From Methylococcus sp. EFPC2 (GTDB taxonomy: Bacteria; Pseudomonadota; Gammaproteobacteria; Methylococcales; Methylococcaceae): a DNA stretch of 64,000 bases. Position numbers and translations under genes: made by a program. The DNA lies in NCBI RefSeq assembly GCF_016925495.1, contig NZ_CP070491.1:2232001-2296000 (forward strand), given 5' to 3'. Below are positions 62,864-64,000 of this stretch, piece by piece. The stretch's first letter is position 1. Each line of letters opens with the position of its first letter. The notes under the pieces are model-generated. The model saw nothing but the letters and a program-made list of their open reading frames with translations, made no database searches and was not told the DNA's origin.

Positions 62864-64000
62864 ATGACAAACAAAAAACATAGCATTAGGGCACTCCTGT
62901 CCGGCTGCGCCATGACCCTGGCGGTCGGCGCATTGACTCTACCGACAGGAGTGCAAGCCGACGAGACCTGCGCCTCGCCCTACATGAAGAAGATCACCGG
63001 CCAGGAAGACTACGTCTATGTCTGGACCCTGGGTGCCGAAGGCGTGGGCGACGAACAGGACAAACTGGTCACCGTCGACGTGAACCCGAAATCGGGAAAA
63101 TACGGCAAGATCGTCAGCACCCTGTCGGTGGGCGGACGCAACGAGGCGCATCATTCCGATTTCACCGACGACCGCCAATACCTCTGGGCCGGCGGCCTGG
63201 ATACCAGCAAGATCTTCGTCTTCGACGTCAAGTCCGACCCGGCCAAGCCCAAGCTGGTGCGCACCATCACCGACTTCGTCGCCAAGAGCGGCGGCGTGGT
63301 GGGCCCGCACACCATCTATGCCCTGCCCGGCCGCATGATCATCACCGGCCTTTCCAACAACAAGGATCACGGCGGCCGCACCGCCCTGGTCGAATACAGC
63401 AACGAAGGCGGCTACATCGCCACCCACTGGATACCCACCGACGGCGACCTGCGCGGCGCCATCAAGACCGGCAAATACGCCGACGGCTACGACTACGACG
63501 TGCGCGCCCTGCCCCGCAAAAACCTGCTGGTCACGTCCTCATTCACCGGCTGGAACAACTACATGATGGATTTCGGCAAGATGCTGACCGATGCCGAGGC
63601 CATGAAGCATTTCGGCAACACCGTGGTGACCTGGGATCTGCACACCAAACAGCCCAAGAAGGTCTTCGACGTACCCGGCGCCCCGCTGGAAATCCGCTGC
63701 GCCTGGGGCGAGACGCACAACTACTGCTTCACCACCACGGCGCTCACCTCCAAGATCTGGCTGATCTACGAAGACGACAAGGGCGAATGGCAAGCCAAGG
63801 CCGTGGCCGACATCGGCGACCCGTCCAAGGTGCCGCTGCCGGTCGACATCTCCATCTCCAACGACGACAAGCTGCTGTGGGTCAATACCTTCATGGACGG
63901 CAACACCCGCGCCTTCGACATCTCCAACCCGCACGCGCCCAAACAGGTTTACGAGAAGCACATTGGCGCCCAGGTCAACATGGTGTCGTCGAGCTGGGAC
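62864..64000 (+). CDS. mtoX: methanethiol oxidase / SBP56-family protein (5' part)
   Basis: The gene runs off the window, giving the first 379 residues of a roughly 430-residue protein. It has a signal peptide ending GVQA, so it is periplasmic. The sequence carries SBP56 family features: DETCASPY, a beta-propeller body with HHSDFTDDRQYLWAGGLDTSKIFVFDV, GPHTIYALPGRMIITGLSN, and DVRALPRKNLLVTSSFTGWNNYM. This family includes the copper-dependent methanethiol oxidase that yields formaldehyde, sulfide and hydrogen peroxide. The start at 62864 is used; an in-frame ATG at 62843 is possible. It lies downstream of the DUF4242 gene, under likely TetR control. Confidence 0.87.
   Translation, partial: MTNKKHSIRALLSGCAMTLAVGALTLPTGVQADETCASPYMKKITGQEDYVYVWTLGAEGVGDEQDKLVTVDVNPKSGKYGKIVSTLSVGGRNEAHHSDFTDDRQYLWAGGLDTSKIFVFDVKSDPAKPKLVRTITDFVAKSGGVVGPHTIYALPGRMIITGLSNNKDHGGRTALVEYSNEGGYIATHWIPTDGDLRGAIKTGKYADGYDYDVRALPRKNLLVTSSFTGWNNYMMDFGKMLTDAEAMKHFGNTVVTWDLHTKQPKKVFDVPGAPLEIRCAWGETHNYCFTTTALTSKIWLIYEDDKGEWQAKAVADIGDPSKVPLPVDISISNDDKLLWVNTFMDGNTRAFDISNPHAPKQVYEKHIGAQVNMVSSSWD

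Overview
The window looks like chromosomal DNA of a high-GC gammaproteobacterium, probably a methanotroph of the Methylococcales type. This is inferred from three things: the tig-clpP-clpX-lon-hupB-tRNA-ppiD order, a periplasmic SBP56/methanethiol oxidase gene, and a PEP-CTERM sorting signal on a secreted protein. No rRNA or particulate methane monooxygenase is present, so the taxonomy is tentative.

Layout. (1) 1-8400 is an accessory region. It holds an integron whose integrase gene has an amber codon just before the catalytic tyrosine, a readable cassette boundary at 1191, two convincing attC sites (1802-1870 and 3979-4046), and cassettes for an unknown HEPN-like protein, a PEP-CTERM protein, an alpha/beta hydrolase and a macro-domain protein. 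A REP-type tyrosine transposase element bounded by 25-bp inverted repeats lies inside the second cassette. A class D beta-lactamase gene is cut off inside a perfect 22-bp palindrome, and a laterally acquired-looking molybdopterin oxidoreductase follows. (2) 8.8-17.7 kb carries a secreted metallo-beta-lactamase-fold protein, a thermonuclease-like lipoprotein, an FKBP lipoprotein, a ferredoxin, a complete Mla-type lipid ABC transporter (permease, ATPase, MCE protein, auxiliary lipoprotein) and a membrane lytic transglycosylase. (3) 18.0-22.0 kb is a compact run of secreted and membrane proteins of unknown function ending in a CxxCH lipoprotein. (4) 22.1-32.2 kb is a nitric-oxide response island. 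One operon (truncated hemoglobin, ferredoxin reductase, RIC di-iron repair protein) lies opposite nsrR with two NsrR-like operators. Next is a four-gene EmrAB/TolC-like efflux operon divergent from norR, with a sigma-54 promoter and NorR-like sites between them.

(5) 32.2-45.5 kb is mostly housekeeping: an alcohol dehydrogenase-like protein, sodC, thiE, an orphan fliK-like gene, mtnA, crcB, serS, ugd, zwf, a DUF4202 gene, a CDF transporter, a K+ channel, ppnP and rsfS. (6) 45.6-49.5 kb holds a poorly understood cluster: a Tat-type exported protein with a Cys-rich tail, a PqqD-like protein with no normal start codon, an HprK-related kinase and a nucleotidyltransferase-like protein, with a trypsin-like protease upstream. 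(7) 49.6-58.5 kb is the protein quality-control block ppiD, tRNA-Asp, tRNA-Val, hupB, lon, clpX, clpP, tig and tRNA-Leu. (8) 58.5-64 kb carries a CPBP protease, a cupin, a small DUF7230-like protein, a TatD-like hydrolase, a hot-dog-like protein, and a TetR regulator with paired operators next to a DUF4242 gene and the 5' part of the methanethiol oxidase gene.

The most interesting points are the decodable but crippled integron, the NorR/sigma-54 arrangement in front of an efflux pump, and the PqqD/HprK-like cluster with its in-frame amber junction.
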